In this document: piece after piece, positions 44,765 to 56,865 of the stretch
Numbering within the stretch: position 1 is the first letter of the stretch
How the letters are laid out: each line of letters starts with the position of its first letter
Assembly: GCA_022702705.1 (NCBI GenBank)
Contig: CM040423.1
Span: 115,625,738 to 115,689,737, forward strand
Direction of reading: 5' to 3'
Length of the DNA: 64,000 nt
From: Papilionanthe hookeriana x Papilionanthe teres
Taxonomy: Eukaryota > Streptophyta > Magnoliopsida > Asparagales > Orchidaceae
Made by a program: the position numbers and the translations under genes
The notes under the pieces: model-generated
The model's input: the letters and a program-made list of their open reading frames with translations, nothing else
Databases searched by the model: none
Told to the model about the DNA's origin: nothing

Positions 44765-46929
44765 ATGGCCTCACTCTTCTTCCCAAGCTTCTGAACATTC
44801 TCCATTTCTATTGCATAAATTTCATCCCACATAAACCGTATGGATGTGTTCGTCTTCTCAAGACAAATCCATAGAGCATAAGAACATGAAAATCCATTGA
44901 GTATCGAGTGAAATCTTAGGGATTTAGTGTGGACGGCTCTCGGGTGAGGACGCTCGGGGACGATGAACGGAAGCCGTCCATTCAATACACGTGTGGACGG
45001 AAGGCTCAGATGGCGTCGGACCAGGAGACGGTACGAGAACCGCGGGGCCCGGGATGCTGACTTTGATGGCGGCGTCGAATGGGAGCGCGACGCGTGTGCG
45101 TTCGGAGATGCCGAGGATGACGCGGCGCCGCGTGGATAAATAGAAAATTAGGGGTATTTTCTATTTATTTAATTCCCTAAACTTCAAAAATTCATAACTT
45201 TGTGTAGAAAAATCATAAAAATAAAATAAAAATACCCACTTGCTCAGTGAATAGAGGAGAATAATGTGGGAAAGAAATTAATTTCATCAAGTATTTTATT
45301 TTTAATAATTTATTTACTCTCTGCATATTTTTAATTCTCCATGCATGTATACAATTCACCATGGCATGAGACCATAGTGGCTTTGAAGCCTCTGAATTTG
45401 GGAACATTCCCTGAATTTTCCAAAGTCAGAGGCCATCCCTATGAAAAGTTATTGATTTTTTAAATTCATGTTACTGTTTTGAGTATTTTAATTCCTATAA
45501 ATAGTATGTTGTTAAATAAATCCTAGAAAAATTTGGTGATGTTCCTTATGACCAGAGGACCCTAGGAAAAATAGGTTTTGAGTTAGTTCATTTAAAATAA
45601 CCCTAATTGGCTTAAACACCCAAAATAGGTATCTAATTAATTAGAGTTAACCATACATCAAATTGACTTGAAATCAATTCTCCACTGACCTTTAGGATCA
45701 GAGGAACCCACCATAAAAATTTGAGGTCAATTGGACTTGGTTAGCCCTACTAAATGGGTTGATTAAGCCACTTAGTCATTTTAAACTTTAAAAATTCATA
45801 ACTTTCAAAATATCTTTTAAAAATTCACCAAATTGGTTTTGGAGCCTCTCTGATATTAGGGGAATTTAAAAAAATTAAAATTTCAATTTTCTAAAAAAGT
45901 TGATTTTTAATATTATTTTAATATTTTTAATAATTAAAAAATAATAAAAATCACAAAAATAATAAAATTCAGTAAAAATGTCACATTTTTAATTTTAATC
46001 ACTTAGGAATAAACCCCATATTTTTCTTAGGTTTATTTAGTGAGATATTAAATTTTAAAGCTCTAGGGTAATTTTAAAATTAAAAAAATGTATTTTTTAG
46101 CATTTTCACTAAAATAATTATAATAAATCATAGAAAAATCAAAAAATTGCAAAATTTAATTCTCTGATTTCCTTGATATCAGAGAGATTTTTGAAAAATG
46201 TAAAATTAATTTTTCAACATTTATTTTATTTTTAAATTAATTAACACTCCAAAACTTAAAATAATTATAATAAAAATAATATAATTCAAAAAATCACCAA
46301 AATTGGTCCAAGTGGTCCACTGGTCATTAGGAATGTCCCCTAATTTTCTTAAGGATAGAAACTTTCCCTTGGTCATGTTATTAATTTTTCCTTGGAAATC
46401 TCTATTTTCTACCAAAAATAATTATATAAATAAATTAAATACAGAAAAATCACATTTTCTCCTCTCATGTCTTTATTGACATATGAGTGAAGTCACATAA
46501 AAATTTCAAGTTCATTTGAGTTCAATTTAGTGAGTTATGAAATTATTAAGCTTAAAAGGGTAAAGTGGTAATTAAAATTTTAACCCTTAATTAAAACTTT
46601 AGGTTTAATAAAATTAACAAGTAAAATATTTGATCCTAATCTGATTTGGATGATTGAAATTTAAATAATTAAAGAGTAGAAACCCATTAAGAAATTTAAA
46701 ATAATTAAACCTTAATTAAATAATTGATTAAATTTGGAAGAATAATAAAATTGGAATTGTTAAAATAGGGATATTATTAGGAAGAGATTTATCCTTTAAT
46801 TTAAAAATCCCTAAATTAATTATCTCATTAATATTCAATTCTTAATTAAAATGATAACTCAAATTCAAAATATTAAAAGACTTAATCATTAAACTAAAAT
46901 TAAATTATTAAACTCTTTTAAAAATTTCA

Positions 46930-47260
46930 ATTAAAATTAAAAATAAAATTAAATTAAAAATTAAATTAAATTAAGTAAATTAAATTGGATTAAACTAAAT
47001 TAAAATTAAAAGTTGAATTAGATTAAAGATTAAATTAAATTAAATTAAATAAACAAATTAAATTAAATGAATAAATTAAATTAAATTAAACAATTAAAAT
47101 TAAATTAAATTAAATTAAATTAAATTAAATTAAATTAAATTAAATTAAATTAAATTAAATTAAATTAAAAATTAAATCAAATCAAACTAAATTAAGTTAA
47201 ACCAAATTAAATTGAATAGAATTAAAACTCAATTAAATTAAATTAAATTTAAAATTAAAT
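46930..47260. repeat. (TTAAA)n array in the 5' LTR
   Basis: The purest part is 47097-47168. It is the inverted equivalent of 3985-4450. Confidence 0.9.
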
Positions 47261-49390
47261 TGAATTAAATAGCATCACCTAAAACGTAAGGAAATTAAAT
47301 CTAAAATAACTTGAACACTATTCCAAATTTAAACCTATTAATTGAAATTAAACTAAATCACAAACCATTTGAACATCAATTCACCCTCAAAAGCTTTAGT
47401 TATCATAACTCCTAAACGTAATATTAAATGAAATGTTACTTCACCCATAGGATATTCAAATGTCCTAGTTCACCGAAGCAAGATAACAAAACTTGAGATT
47501 CTTGGACGATTAATTCATTTGTATAATTAAATTCATTTGGACTTAAAGCAATTCTAGCAATATTGAAAAGATGTTTAAGATTCTTCTTAAACACTTCCTC
47601 AATATGATAGGATGTTCATAAGAATAATTGAACTTAATTGTTCTTTGATGAAGAAAATCGTCCTCAAACCAAAACACAAGGAACCTAGACATCATAGGAA
47701 ATGACTAGCTATAGGATTAGGAATTTGGTAGAAAACCATAACCCTTCCCTTAGCTTTACCTAGGAATTTGCTTAAATATTCTAATTGTGTTTTAAGTGCA
47801 GCTTGGGATGACGGGAAGACCCTCCAGTGTACGCTTTTATTTTATTGCAATTTACTTTCTTGCAATTTACATTATTGCAATTTATTTAATCGCATTGCAC
47901 TTACTTTTTCTTGCATGATAAACAACTGTTGCATGAAAAGCCACACCTTTAGGATAGTCCCTAAAACTGAAACCAAAATTAAACTAAAAGTCATTGCAAG
48001 ATAAAATTCATCACCACAACACTTCAAAATATAAAACAACTCAAAATTTAATCACAAACAGAACACAAAACTACAATTACAACTAAATTAAAATATCCTG
48101 TTGGATGATCGGGAATACCTCGGATGATGTAACCTACGTGTTGGTAACGGGATTTCCCACGGTCTAAATGAAAGTGTGGAACTCATTCGACTGAGTTTAG
48201 CAAATTCATCCGGACTAAGTGAATCCGATAAAAATAATGATGCCGGAAGGATGGAACCGTGGGATCTTAACCGGTGTCGTTATAATCAACTTTAAGATTT
48301 GTTTTAATTAAAACGTAAAAAACACTTGGAAATTAAGATTTTCTCTAAACCAAAACACTTTTCTCATCTCCCGATTTATGACTTCTAAAACTAAACCCCC
48401 GCAACAACAAGGAGCTCGGAGCATGGTGGGCAGCACGGCCATCGTCATCGCAGAAACCCGAGTCTACTTCAAGCAAAACTTTCCTAGAATTAAATAACAA
48501 AGCCATAGGACTTCGAGGTAGTTTGCCTAGTGCAACATAAATCCTCAACCTCTTCGTTAGGCATTTGCATTGCAAATTAAGCCCTAACCGGTCCTAGGAT
48601 CCGAGGTAGTCGTCTGATACGACATAAACCCTCACATCTTCGAGGCTGTTTGTATGATTCTATCATATAAATATAAGCCCTAATTAATTAAAATTGACAA
48701 AATCAAAACATTAAATAGACATTAGGACTTTCCTAAATTCAAGCCAAACAATAGGATAGTCGGGAGATTACCGAATTTCACTTCGAATCCGTAATTTCTC
48801 CTACCTTTCCTCCTTTGAATTCCCAAAACAAAATGTTCCAAATTTGATCCATTCCCTATTGAAATTCCAAAATTCAATCCTTTCGAAAACTTAAACTTTG
48901 AAATTCTTGAGAGCGGAATTATTAATTATTATCGAGAGTTTTCTTAGGTGACTCCCGTCACTTAAGATGTAATTAACTATAGGGGCTTGCCCTTATAGGG
49001 AATTTTAAAGAACCCGAGTAATATAAACCCCGTTTAATACTTTCATATTAAGCGGGGAATTTGTCGGCTTATAAAATTGGTTCACGAGACCAAACGGATG
49101 TCACAAATCTTCTAGTTTATTTAATCGAGCCCCACCATCAAGCAGTGTGTCTATCCTTAGGGATAGATACACGGTTTGTGGTGCGGTGCTCGTTTATATA
49201 AACTATTTGGGATGTGAGATCGGTTTAATCTCGTATCTTAAAACCTTCAAATTTAAAATTATTTTCAAAATCAAATACTACTTTTTCAAAATTATTTATT
49301 TAAACTAAATTAAAAATTCGCCGACAACTTCTGTTAGGCGACCCCCTTTTTAAGATAAAACACACAACCTAAAAATATGCCGACAACTTC

Positions 49391-49408
49391 TGGCGACTCC
49401 GCTGGGGA
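49391..49408 (+). other. Primer-binding site, tRNA-Arg type
   Basis: TGGCGACTCCGCTGGGGA starts five bases after the LTR end. By established knowledge this is complementary to the 3' end of a plant tRNA-Arg (anticodon ACG type), with one mismatch, and such a primer is usual in Ogre/Tat elements. Confidence 0.8.
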
Positions 49409-49916
49409 AAATTCCTCTCTCCATTATAATCAGATAATTCTGCTTTCAAAAATCGGTAGTGTATCCATGTCTTTAATGGGTCAAACTACCCTTCTTTCCG
49501 TTGGAATACTATGTTCATTTCTACCTTGAACAAGTATAGCCAACATTCTCTCGGATTTAGGAGCCATCTGTTTAGACACCCCTAAACAGAGAGGTTCCGA
49601 GATCCTTTTACCTCATTTCTGAGGTGGGATGGACCCCCAATAGGTGTTAGTTTAGGAGTGATCCTTCGAGTCGAGAAGTCTTGCATAAGACTTTCGTTTC
49701 CTTTCCAACTCCGAATCGGATTCCTTACTTTGTCTACACCTTTGAACATTCCGTTCTGAATAAACAAACCCTCTAATAAGTGATTCTTTTAATAAATGAT
49801 TCCTTCTTATAAATACATGAACAAGAATGTGTTCGGACTCTTTTCAATTCCTTTCTTTTCGTCCTAAAGAAAAGAAGCATAACTTGGGACTGACAACCAG
49901 AATCTACCCTGCAGAA
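49409..49916 (+). other. Leader between PBS and ORF1
   Basis: No coding sequence. A pyrimidine-rich stretch (49838-49865) and CTACCCTGCAG (49904-49914) precede the ORF1 start, resembling a 3' splice site. Confidence 0.5.
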
Positions 49917-50246
49917 ATGGAAGCCCCAAAGCTGATTTTCTCCTTCACCAATGGACTGGACTTCGCTGTCTATAAGGATGAGCTGCCCGACAATGGGATC
50001 ATCCGATTTGGACAAGGATTTGAAAACACGAATGTCAAGATCACCGACGTTTTCCTTTTCGCACTGACGAACAAAATATCTGAAGCTAAGAAGCCGCTGA
50101 TTGAATTCAACCTTAGGTCGACCCAAGAGTTTCCTCCCCTGCAAAGGATCCCGACTGAGAGGAGTACTGCTGTCCGCAGGAGGACTGTTCTTACTACCCC
50201 CACTGGTCTAGTTGTTTCCGCACCTACCCCGACTTCGCAAAATTAA
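49917..50246 (+). CDS. ORF1-like protein, N-terminal part (109 aa)
   Basis: The ATG at 49917 lies two bases after CTGCAG. The protein begins MEAPKLIFSFTNGLDFAVYK and continues to SAPTPTSQN. Ogre-type elements have an ORF of unknown function upstream of gag, and this occupies that place. Its first 35 residues align without gaps to the start of the extra ORF at 58532 (shared Leu6, Phe10, Asn12-Gly13, Ala17, Asp25, Ile28-Ile29, Phe35). A further shared patch is a Leu-Val-Val/Leu-Val-Ser stretch before Ala-Pro-Thr or Ala-Thr-Pro-Thr. No known domain, signal or membrane segment. The stop at 50244-50246 is probably a frameshift product, as related coding resumes downstream. Confidence 0.6.
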   Translation: MEAPKLIFSFTNGLDFAVYKDELPDNGIIRFGQGFENTNVKITDVFLFALTNKISEAKKPLIEFNLRSTQEFPPLQRIPTERSTAVRRRTVLTTPTGLVVSAPTPTSQN

Positions 50247-50339
50247 AGGGAAAGAAATCCGGAATTATGGTGAACCCGTTACCGTGGAGGGTACGGATCT
50301 TCCCGTGAGACCTTCTATTTTCGAAATCGGGTCCGAGCT

Positions 50340-50767
50340 TCAAGAATTCCACCACCGACAAGGACCCAAAGAAGAAACGAAGTAGAAGGATCGCTAGAGA
50401 AGCCGTAGCCGCCGAAATTGCTTTCCTGGAGGAAATCCCGGAACTGCCTGAATATACACCGCTGCCTGAATATACACCACTGCCTGAATACATACCACTT
50501 TTGGGAGGAAGCAGGTTCCATCCCCTCTCCGCCCCAGAGGACGAAGAAAATGTTCGCAAGATTGCTGCTGCATTACCTCAACCTGCATATTACAACGATA
50601 GCCGCAAGAAAAGGACTAGAACTACTCCGTTTGCTCGACTGCAAACTTTGATAGAGAAGTTAGCAAAGAAGGAAAAGTGCCCCGTATCGGAGATTCTACG
50701 AAGGATGGGGCGGGTGCCGACCAAATCCCGTCTTGGGCCCCGAGTAGAACCCGCCATCATGACGTAA
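50340..50767 (+). pseudogene. ORF1-like protein, continued (basic, repeat-bearing)
   Basis: Coding resumes in another frame with KDPKKKRSRRIAREAVAAEI, then a threefold short repeat LPEYTP/LPEYTP/LPEYIP (about 50440-50490) and, in frame 50501-50767, RKKRTRTTPFARLQTLIEKL and CPVSEILRRMG. Basic and helical, possibly nucleic-acid binding. No family recognised. Frames change at least twice. Confidence 0.5.
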
Positions 50768-51358
50768 AAGCCAAGTAAAAGAATGAAGGCTAGTCCGCCC
50801 GTCGTCGTCTCGGGATTACAGATTAGGGAGGATACCACCTTCCAACATTTGGCCGACTGCACCATCCGGTCCTAGACCTTCCGTCGCTAGAAGGATGGTA
50901 TGGCGTCCCACTACCGGGCGACTAAGATTGAAACAACGGACCGAGAAAGAAAGTCTCGCCAGGAGACTTGAATCTGAAGAAAGTGCTACTGCGATAAAGG
51001 GGACTCGTGAGAAGGGGATCCGACAGCTATCGCACGACAACCGCGAGGACGCACAGAAAGGCCCGCTAGAAGATGCCATGGAAAAGTTGAGAACTGATAT
51101 CCGACGGTTAGCAAAAGAAAGAGAAGAGAAATTCGGAGATGAGATTGATTCATCGGAATTCATGGACGACGAATATGCAGAAATCAACATGGTCGAAACA
51201 CGAGCTTCATCGGCTTCACAAGGTGCTCCTGCAGACCACGTAAAGAGAGGAGCCGGAACCGATGAGAAGGAAGCTTCGGGAGAAAGACGACACGATCGCC
51301 CAAATGGCGAAAAGGATGGAAGAGATGGGCCGTAGCTCTAGCCACTCTCCGCAGTCAA
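50768..51358 (+). pseudogene. Pre-gag charged coiled-coil-like region
   Basis: Frame 50895-51335 (146 aa) is rich in Glu, Lys and Arg, with KEREEKFGDEIDSSEFMDDE and METRASSASQGAP-like sequence. It precedes the gag core. It is probably the N-terminal part of gag, as Tat-like gag often begins with a charged segment. It ends at a stop before the gag core; the connection is through a frameshift. Confidence 0.5.
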
Positions 51359-52395
51359 GTGCAACCACAAAGAGAGACACCCCGCGAGGTCATTCACATC
51401 GTAGACGGAGGAAAGGAGATTACATCCATCAACGGGGATGATCGATCGAAAAAGGATACAACACAAAGTATGATCCCCGAAAAGGATATCAAGAGCTTGG
51501 TGGAACAGCAGTGCGAGAAGCCTTGGCACAATCAAAGAGCGAGGACATCCATTCGGACGGGCAGACCTTACCTGAAGAATTCGACGCCGTCCAAGTACCT
51601 AAAAGGCTTCGTACCACCTCCGTTCAAGACCTTCGATGGAACCGGAACCCCGATAAGCATGTTGCGCACTTTCGTGCCGCTTGTTGCAATGCCGGCGGGA
51701 GCGATGCATTACTCTTCCGACGGTTCGTCGGCACTGTCGGGAATCGCCTTCGACCGGTATGCGAGTTACCAAATGGTTCGGTGAAGACGTTCTCGGAACT
51801 AGAGAACCTCTTCATCAAGCGATTCGCCGGAGCTCGAGCACCACATCACTATAGGTGATTTAGTGGTAGAGAAACAAAAGCCGAACGAAACTTTGGTGGA
51901 TTACATACTTCGATGGAGGAACTTAAGCATGAAGTGTGAACCACAACTGCAAGAACAACATGCAGTCGGCATTTTACTTAAAAGCATTCACGGCTCGATA
52001 GCACTTCTCCTCAAAGGATTCACTATTAAGACTTTCGAGAAGTTGTTAAGCAAGGCCGGGAGCTTGCAAGAAGAGGCGAAGCAATTAAGTTTCGCCGACA
52101 AGACTGGACAAGCAAAAGCCCGCGAAGACTTTCGAAAAGAAATCCGGGATCATTGCAGCGAGCTGACGAAGGCAAGCAACCGATGCAAATACCACCGGAA
52201 CGGCCGCGACGAATCTCAGCGAGATTACCAAAGAACCTCGACCCGACTATCGATCATCTCCACAAGTATGAACAACCGCCTCATCCGCAACGTACATTAA
52301 GGGAGCTTCGAGCGGAGAATATCCGTTCAAGAATGAAGCAAGTGCCGAAAATGTTCCGTAGTCCGATGAAGACTCCAAATTTCCAGTCGCCGTAG
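51359..52395 (+). pseudogene. Gag (capsid core) of the Ogre/Tat element
   Basis: The structural protein that packages element RNA. Frame 51359-51784 has YLKGFVPPPFKTFDGTGTP, frame 51511-51858 has NPDKHVAHFRAACCNAGG and FSELENLFIKRFAG, and frame 51863-52300 has NETLVDYILRWRNLSMKCE and HAVGILLKSIHGSIALLL. Together they form the retrotransposon gag core. At least two frameshifts (near 51645 and 51858) separate them. Confidence 0.88.
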
Positions 52396-52902
52396 CCTAA
52401 AAGACCAGAGGAAGTCAACAAGAAAGGTGATCCCAACTTTTGCCCCTACCACAGGATGCTTGGGCACAAGATAGAAGATTGCATTACCTTCAAAAGTTGG
52501 CTCAATGACAACCTTCAGAAAGGGAATATAACGATCCCGAAAGAGTACATGAAGGAACCCCAGAAAGGAGGTTCCGTCAATGTTATCACAACTGATCCCA
52601 TCATTCTGATAGATCCCTATACGACTGACGATGAATGGACTACCGCTTGGACAAGGTCTTCGAAAAAGATTTTAGACAGCATCCAAACAGCTTCGGTGCG
52701 AGCTTCAATTCGAGTTCGAAACCCGCCAAGTCGGCACTATCACTTGCGATAGGAGAACCACCTCAATAGGAGACGATCGAAGAGAAGAAGAAAATCGACG
52801 AAGAAGAGAGGACCGAGACTCCTAAGGCTAGACTAGGGGTCGCTTATCCTAGAGATAGTTGTTTCGATTCGGGGGAGAAATCCCTCGAACCTCCGACTCT
52901 AT
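52396..52902 (+). pseudogene. Gag nucleocapsid zinc knuckle and linker
   Basis: The reading FCPYHRMLGHKIEDC (about 52438-52482) has the pattern CX2HX4HX4C, like the Tat remnant at 12.65-12.70 kb. It continues with ITFKSWLNDNLQKGNITIPK (frame 52456-52752) and then a degraded stretch to about 52902 without a usable frame. Confidence 0.75.
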
Positions 52903-53523
52903 ATGATTATCTCGCTCACTTCGGTGGGATCATGTAATGATAAGGGTGATGGCGTTGGCTACGTTTTGACTGTTTCTAACGATTACGTAACTAGCGACAA
53001 TCCGGACATCGATTTCGATACCAACGATAATTCTCAAATCATACACGATCTCGACGAACAAAATAACGAAGAAGACATCCATCAAGGAGGCTACGAGAGT
53101 TCAACAAGCAACGAATCTATCTGCGAGTTTCGAGGAGCTCCAGTCACAATAGAGTTAGAGCCCTCAGATTCTGAAGTTAATCCGGAAGAGCCTGTCATTC
53201 TGATTCAGGAGGAGACATCGGCAAGCTCAACACTAGATTCAGAAGAAATTACAGAAGTCAACTTAAGAAGTGGAAGAGTTCTACCTCCGAGAATGGATCC
53301 AAAAGACAAAGGAAAGCAGGTGGTTGTTCAAGAAGAACCAACCCCAGCAGAAGAAATACCCATTCGAGAAGAAGCCGAGACACATGGGAATAAAGTGGAC
53401 TACAACGTGCTAGCCCATCTTAGGAAACTACCGACCAAACCGAAGCATTTACGACGCTCTCATCTTATCAAAGGAGATGAGAGAAGCTCGATCAAGGCCT
53501 TACTTGATCCGAAATTTGCTTAG
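52903..53523 (+). CDS. Acidic linker between gag and protease
   Basis: A 206-codon frame, Glu/Asp/Ser/Thr-rich, with VNLRSGRVLPPRMDPKDKGK. A LRSGR motif of this kind is common before protease in plant Ty3/gypsy polyproteins. It is likely a spacer of the gag-pol protein, not a separate gene. Its first residues may be spurious. Confidence 0.55.
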   Translation: MIISLTSVGSCNDKGDGVGYVLTVSNDYVTSDNPDIDFDTNDNSQIIHDLDEQNNEEDIHQGGYESSTSNESICEFRGAPVTIELEPSDSEVNPEEPVILIQEETSASSTLDSEEITEVNLRSGRVLPPRMDPKDKGKQVVVQEEPTPAEEIPIREEAETHGNKVDYNVLAHLRKLPTKPKHLRRSHLIKGDERSSIKALLDPKFA

Positions 53524-54144
53524 CTCAAATGGCCGGAGATTCCTTAGATGAGATTTGCTCGTTAAAGGAACAGACGAGGTGTTACCTTCACGGACAATGA
53601 CCTACTACTTGGGACAGCAGATCACAACCGACCGTTGTACATTTCAGTTACAATCGAAAAATTTACACTCTCCAGAGTATTGGTGGATCCAGGAGCATCG
53701 ATCAATATAATGAGTCTTCGAACGCTAGCATACTTGGAAATTGATGCTCGCGAACTCGAAGCCGACAAAATGTTATTAAGAGGATTCAACCGTAAAGGAG
53801 AAAGAGCCCTCGGGTCAATAACGCTACTAATGAAGACCGGTGACTTAGCAAAGACAACCGCAAAATTTCACATAATTGATTCAGAAACGTCATTCAACGC
53901 TCTACTGGGCCGACCATGGATACATGAAAACAAGATGGTACCATCATCTCTACATCAGTGCATCCAATACTACGATGGAGGGGAACAGTGCATCAAATGT
54001 GACTTACAACCATTCTCCGTACATGAAATTGGAATCCATGAAGATGCAACTTATTATGCACCACCGAAGAAAACGATCTTCTCCAGAGATACCGTAACAA
54101 ATGAAGCAAAGAAAGTTCAGGACAACGAAGAACTCGAGTTCTAG
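53524..54144 (+). pseudogene. Aspartic protease
   Basis: The protease cleaves the polyprotein. The frame from 53635 (169 aa) begins in the domain, with the active-site segment LVDPGASINIM (Asp followed by Pro-Gly-Ala) and the second conserved part FNALLGRPWIH. The stretch 53524-53634 is the shifted start of the domain. The remainder, to FSRDTVTNEAKK, is linker. Active-site Asp is intact. Confidence 0.88.
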
Positions 54145-54965
54145 TCCAACGAGCCACTCACCACTCCCTTCCGGCGAGATGGTGAAGGTTTCTCCACAAC
54201 TCGCATCCGAGGTCGAGGCCGGGGACGAGGCCGTGATAGAGACGCTAGGACAGTTGGACAGAGGAAACCAGCCATCGATGTTGACTGGGAAGACAGTTTT
54301 GAAGAAGAAAAAGAAATCAAACAAGAAGCAACGGCAATAAGTCGGAAGAAGCCGCAATTCAAGATCTCCCTCGAAGATGAAAAGAATGAAGAATACAAAT
54401 CAATGTACGAGAAGATTAACCACTACGTACATACTATGACCCTAACCCCGATCCATTCTAACAAGATCAAGGGTATGGTGGTCAAAGAGGTACGTAGCGA
54501 CGGTGCAAAGCCAATTAAATTCTACCGTGGTGCTTCTTCCTCCAAAACTGAAAATAATGTACAATTTGAAGATGTCACTTCATCAGAATTAATGTAATTA
54601 CCTTTTGAGTGGTACTCTCCCTGTGTTAAAAATTTAATTCAACGTGGCTTCTTACCTCGACAATGGACAAAAGGTCAATCGCAACGTTTTGAAAAATTAT
54701 GGAATAACTCCGGTCGTCCACCTAATTCACAGCATGGACTCGGATTCGGCACAGTAGGATCAGTTGACGATACTGAATTTTGCTTGGTTGTCACTTGCGA
54801 GCATAATGAAAACTGCATGGAAACTACAGACGAACTCAAAGATGTACAAATTGGAGACGCTCCGCCAGAATTCGAAGAAGAAATTAAATCTACAATAGAT
54901 GAGTTAACGGAAGTTAACTTAGGTACTAGCGAAGAGCCTAGACCTACCTTTATTAGCTCCTTACT
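54145..54965 (+). pseudogene. Linker between protease and RT
   Basis: Frames 54101-54340, 54403-54597 and the start of 54784-55218 read acidic and mixed sequence with KINHYVHTMTLTPIHSNKIK, then (frame with stop at 54598) WYSPCVKNLIQRGFLPRQW and a Gly-rich GLGFGTVG segment. No domain recognised beyond the family-typical pre-RT region. Confidence 0.6.
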
Positions 54966-55984
54966 CAATAAAGAAGACTCCGAAGAAATGAACAAGTTAT
55001 TAATGGAATTTAAAGACTGTTTTGTTTGGAACTATGATGAAATGCCAGGATTAGCTCCAGAGGTCGCAGTCCATAAGCTAGGAGTGGATCCTACTTCTGT
55101 CCCAGTCAGACAAGGTCCCAGAAGAATGCGTCTAGAAATCGAACAACAAGTCATAGCCGAAGTTAAAAAGCTAATAGACGCCGATTTGTCCTTGAAGAAC
55201 AATACCCGACTTGGTTAGCCAATGTGGTGCCGACCGAAAGAAGAATGGTCGGATCGGAATTTGTGTGGACTTCGGAGATTTAAACAAGGCATGTCCAAAA
55301 GATGAATTCCCTCTACCGATCCCGGAACTAATGATCAACATTGCTTCGACACATGAGATATTCTCATTCATGGATGGATCTTCGGGATACAACCGGATAA
55401 AAATGGCTCCGGAAGATGAAAAGCTTACGGCATTCGAACGCCGATCGAGTATTTTGCTACACAATGATGCCATTCGGATCGAAGAACGCAGGAGCAACCT
55501 ACCGGAGAGCAATGACAAGAATTTTTGATGATCTCATCCATAACCAAGTCGAATGCTACGTGGACGATGTGGTCATCAAAAGCAAAGTAAAGGACAACCA
55601 CCGTATGATTTGAGAATTGTTTTCGAACGATTAAGACAATTTAACCTTAAGATGAATCCCTTAAAATGCGCCTTCGGCGTCACCTCCGGGAAATTCTTAG
55701 GATTCATTGTCCGACATCGTGGAATTGAAATCGACCCAGAAAAGTTTAAAGCTATCTTAGAAATGCCGCCTCCCAAAACCTTAAAACAACTATGATCTTT
55801 TCAAGGGAAGCTGGCTTATCTTCGACGCTTTATCTCAAACTTGTCAGATAGGTGTCAGCCTTTCTCGACACTAGTTAAAAAGGACGCCAAATTTATTTGG
55901 GAAGAGAAATGCCAGAAGGCCTTCGAGGACATTAAACAATATTTAATGACACCTCCTGTCTTAGCAGCCCTGGTCTCGGTGTAG
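54966..55984 (+). pseudogene. Reverse transcriptase
   Basis: RT copies element RNA to DNA. Segments in order: CFVWNYDEMPGLAPEVAVHK (55020), KNGRIGICVDFGDLNKACPK (55253), FMDGSSGYNRIKMAPEDEK (55368), the catalytic YVDD (55557-55568) in CYVDDVVIKSK, FNLKMNPLKCAFGV and GKFLGFIVRHRGIE. At least four frame changes occur (near 55180, 55240, 55440 and 55610). Catalytic Asp pair is intact. The region ends in the connection segment QGKLAYLRRFISNLS. Confidence 0.92.
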
Positions 55985-56440
55985 ATCGTCGATACTTTAC
56001 ACCGCGGCTTTAGAGGACTCTCTCGGAGCCCTGTTAGCCTGTGTCAATGATGAGGGTAAAGAAAATGCTCTTTACTACTTAAGCCGTCGTTTACTTCCGA
56101 CGGAAGTAAGGTATCCCGCAATTGAAAAGCATTGTTTAGCCCCGATCGTCGCCGCTCAAAAGCTCGGGCACTACATGCTTTCTCATAAGGTCAACCCGAT
56201 CTCGAAATTTAATCCATTGCAATACTTGATGACTCGTCCGACACTTTCCGGCGGACTTGCCGGATGGTCAATGATATTATTGCAATTCGATATAACTTTC
56301 GTGCCTCTTCGTGCCGTAAAGGGACAAGTCCTAGCGGACTTCCTCGCGAAGACACCCTTTCCTGCAGAATCTCCTCTCAATGACGATTTGCCAGATGAAC
56401 AAATAATGAGCCTAGAAGACCCTGATGATCGACGTTGGTA
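55985..56440 (+). pseudogene. First RNase H (standard Ty3/gypsy type)
   Basis: Frames read ALEDSLGALLACVNDEGKE, YYLSRRLLPTEVRYPAIEKH, AAQKLGHYMLSHKVNPISKF and the end KGQVLADFLAKTPF. Normal order after RT. One shift near 56170 separates the parts. The domain is followed at once by a second RNase H. Confidence 0.85.
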
Positions 56441-56865
56441 ATTGTATTTTGACGGAGCATCTTCAGCACACAAAGACGAAGAATCGCAAGTGATAGTGCC
56501 CGGTAAGGCAGGAATCGGGTTAATCTTTATAACACCGGAGCGGGGGATGTTAAGATACTCCTACCACTTGACAGAACCGTGTACAAACAACGAAGCGTAA
56601 TACGAAGCCCTCATAACGAGATCGGAATTAACTATTCAAATGGGGATAACAGACATCAACATCTACGGGGATTCGCAGTTAATCATCCAACGGATCGCCG
56701 GACGATACAGAATTTTAAAACCAAGACTCGAGTAATACTTCCAAGACGCCATACAATATGTTGGAACGGATTCCAAATGTGACGATCTAAAAAATTCCTG
56801 AAAAGAAAATGCTTTAGCGGATGCTTTAGCCCGTCTCGCAAAAGAATTTGCCTCGTTTGCAAGAT
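56441..56865 (+). pseudogene. Second, archaeal-type RNase H
   Basis: Readable pieces are LYFDGASSAHKDE (first Asp), CTNNEA-stop-YEALI (Glu region), INIYGDSQLIIQRIAGRYRI (Asp) and ENALADALARLAKEF (last Asp). Two RNase H domains, the second of this type, are a hallmark of the Tat lineage. In-frame stops at 56597-56599 and elsewhere show that it is dead. Confidence 0.85.

Larger units (their letters stand above)
41872..49385 (+). mobile_element. 5' LTR of the Ogre/Tat element (7514 bp)
   Basis: Starts TGTTGACCTCAT and ends GCCGACA, five bases before the PBS. The inverted full-length relative is the solo LTR at 1898-9436. Parts in order: terminal hairpin, 16-bp tandem repeat, C/A-rich region (42.5-43.6 kb), TATA box, GC-rich leader, donor-like site, AT-rich region with a pentanucleotide array, end segment. 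Open frames on the minus strand in 44.0-45.0 kb are antisense to the leader. Confidence 0.95.

Noticed and set aside
54640..54760. Gly-rich GLGFG segment as a G-patch domain
   Set aside because: Too short and lacking the rest of the G-patch pattern.
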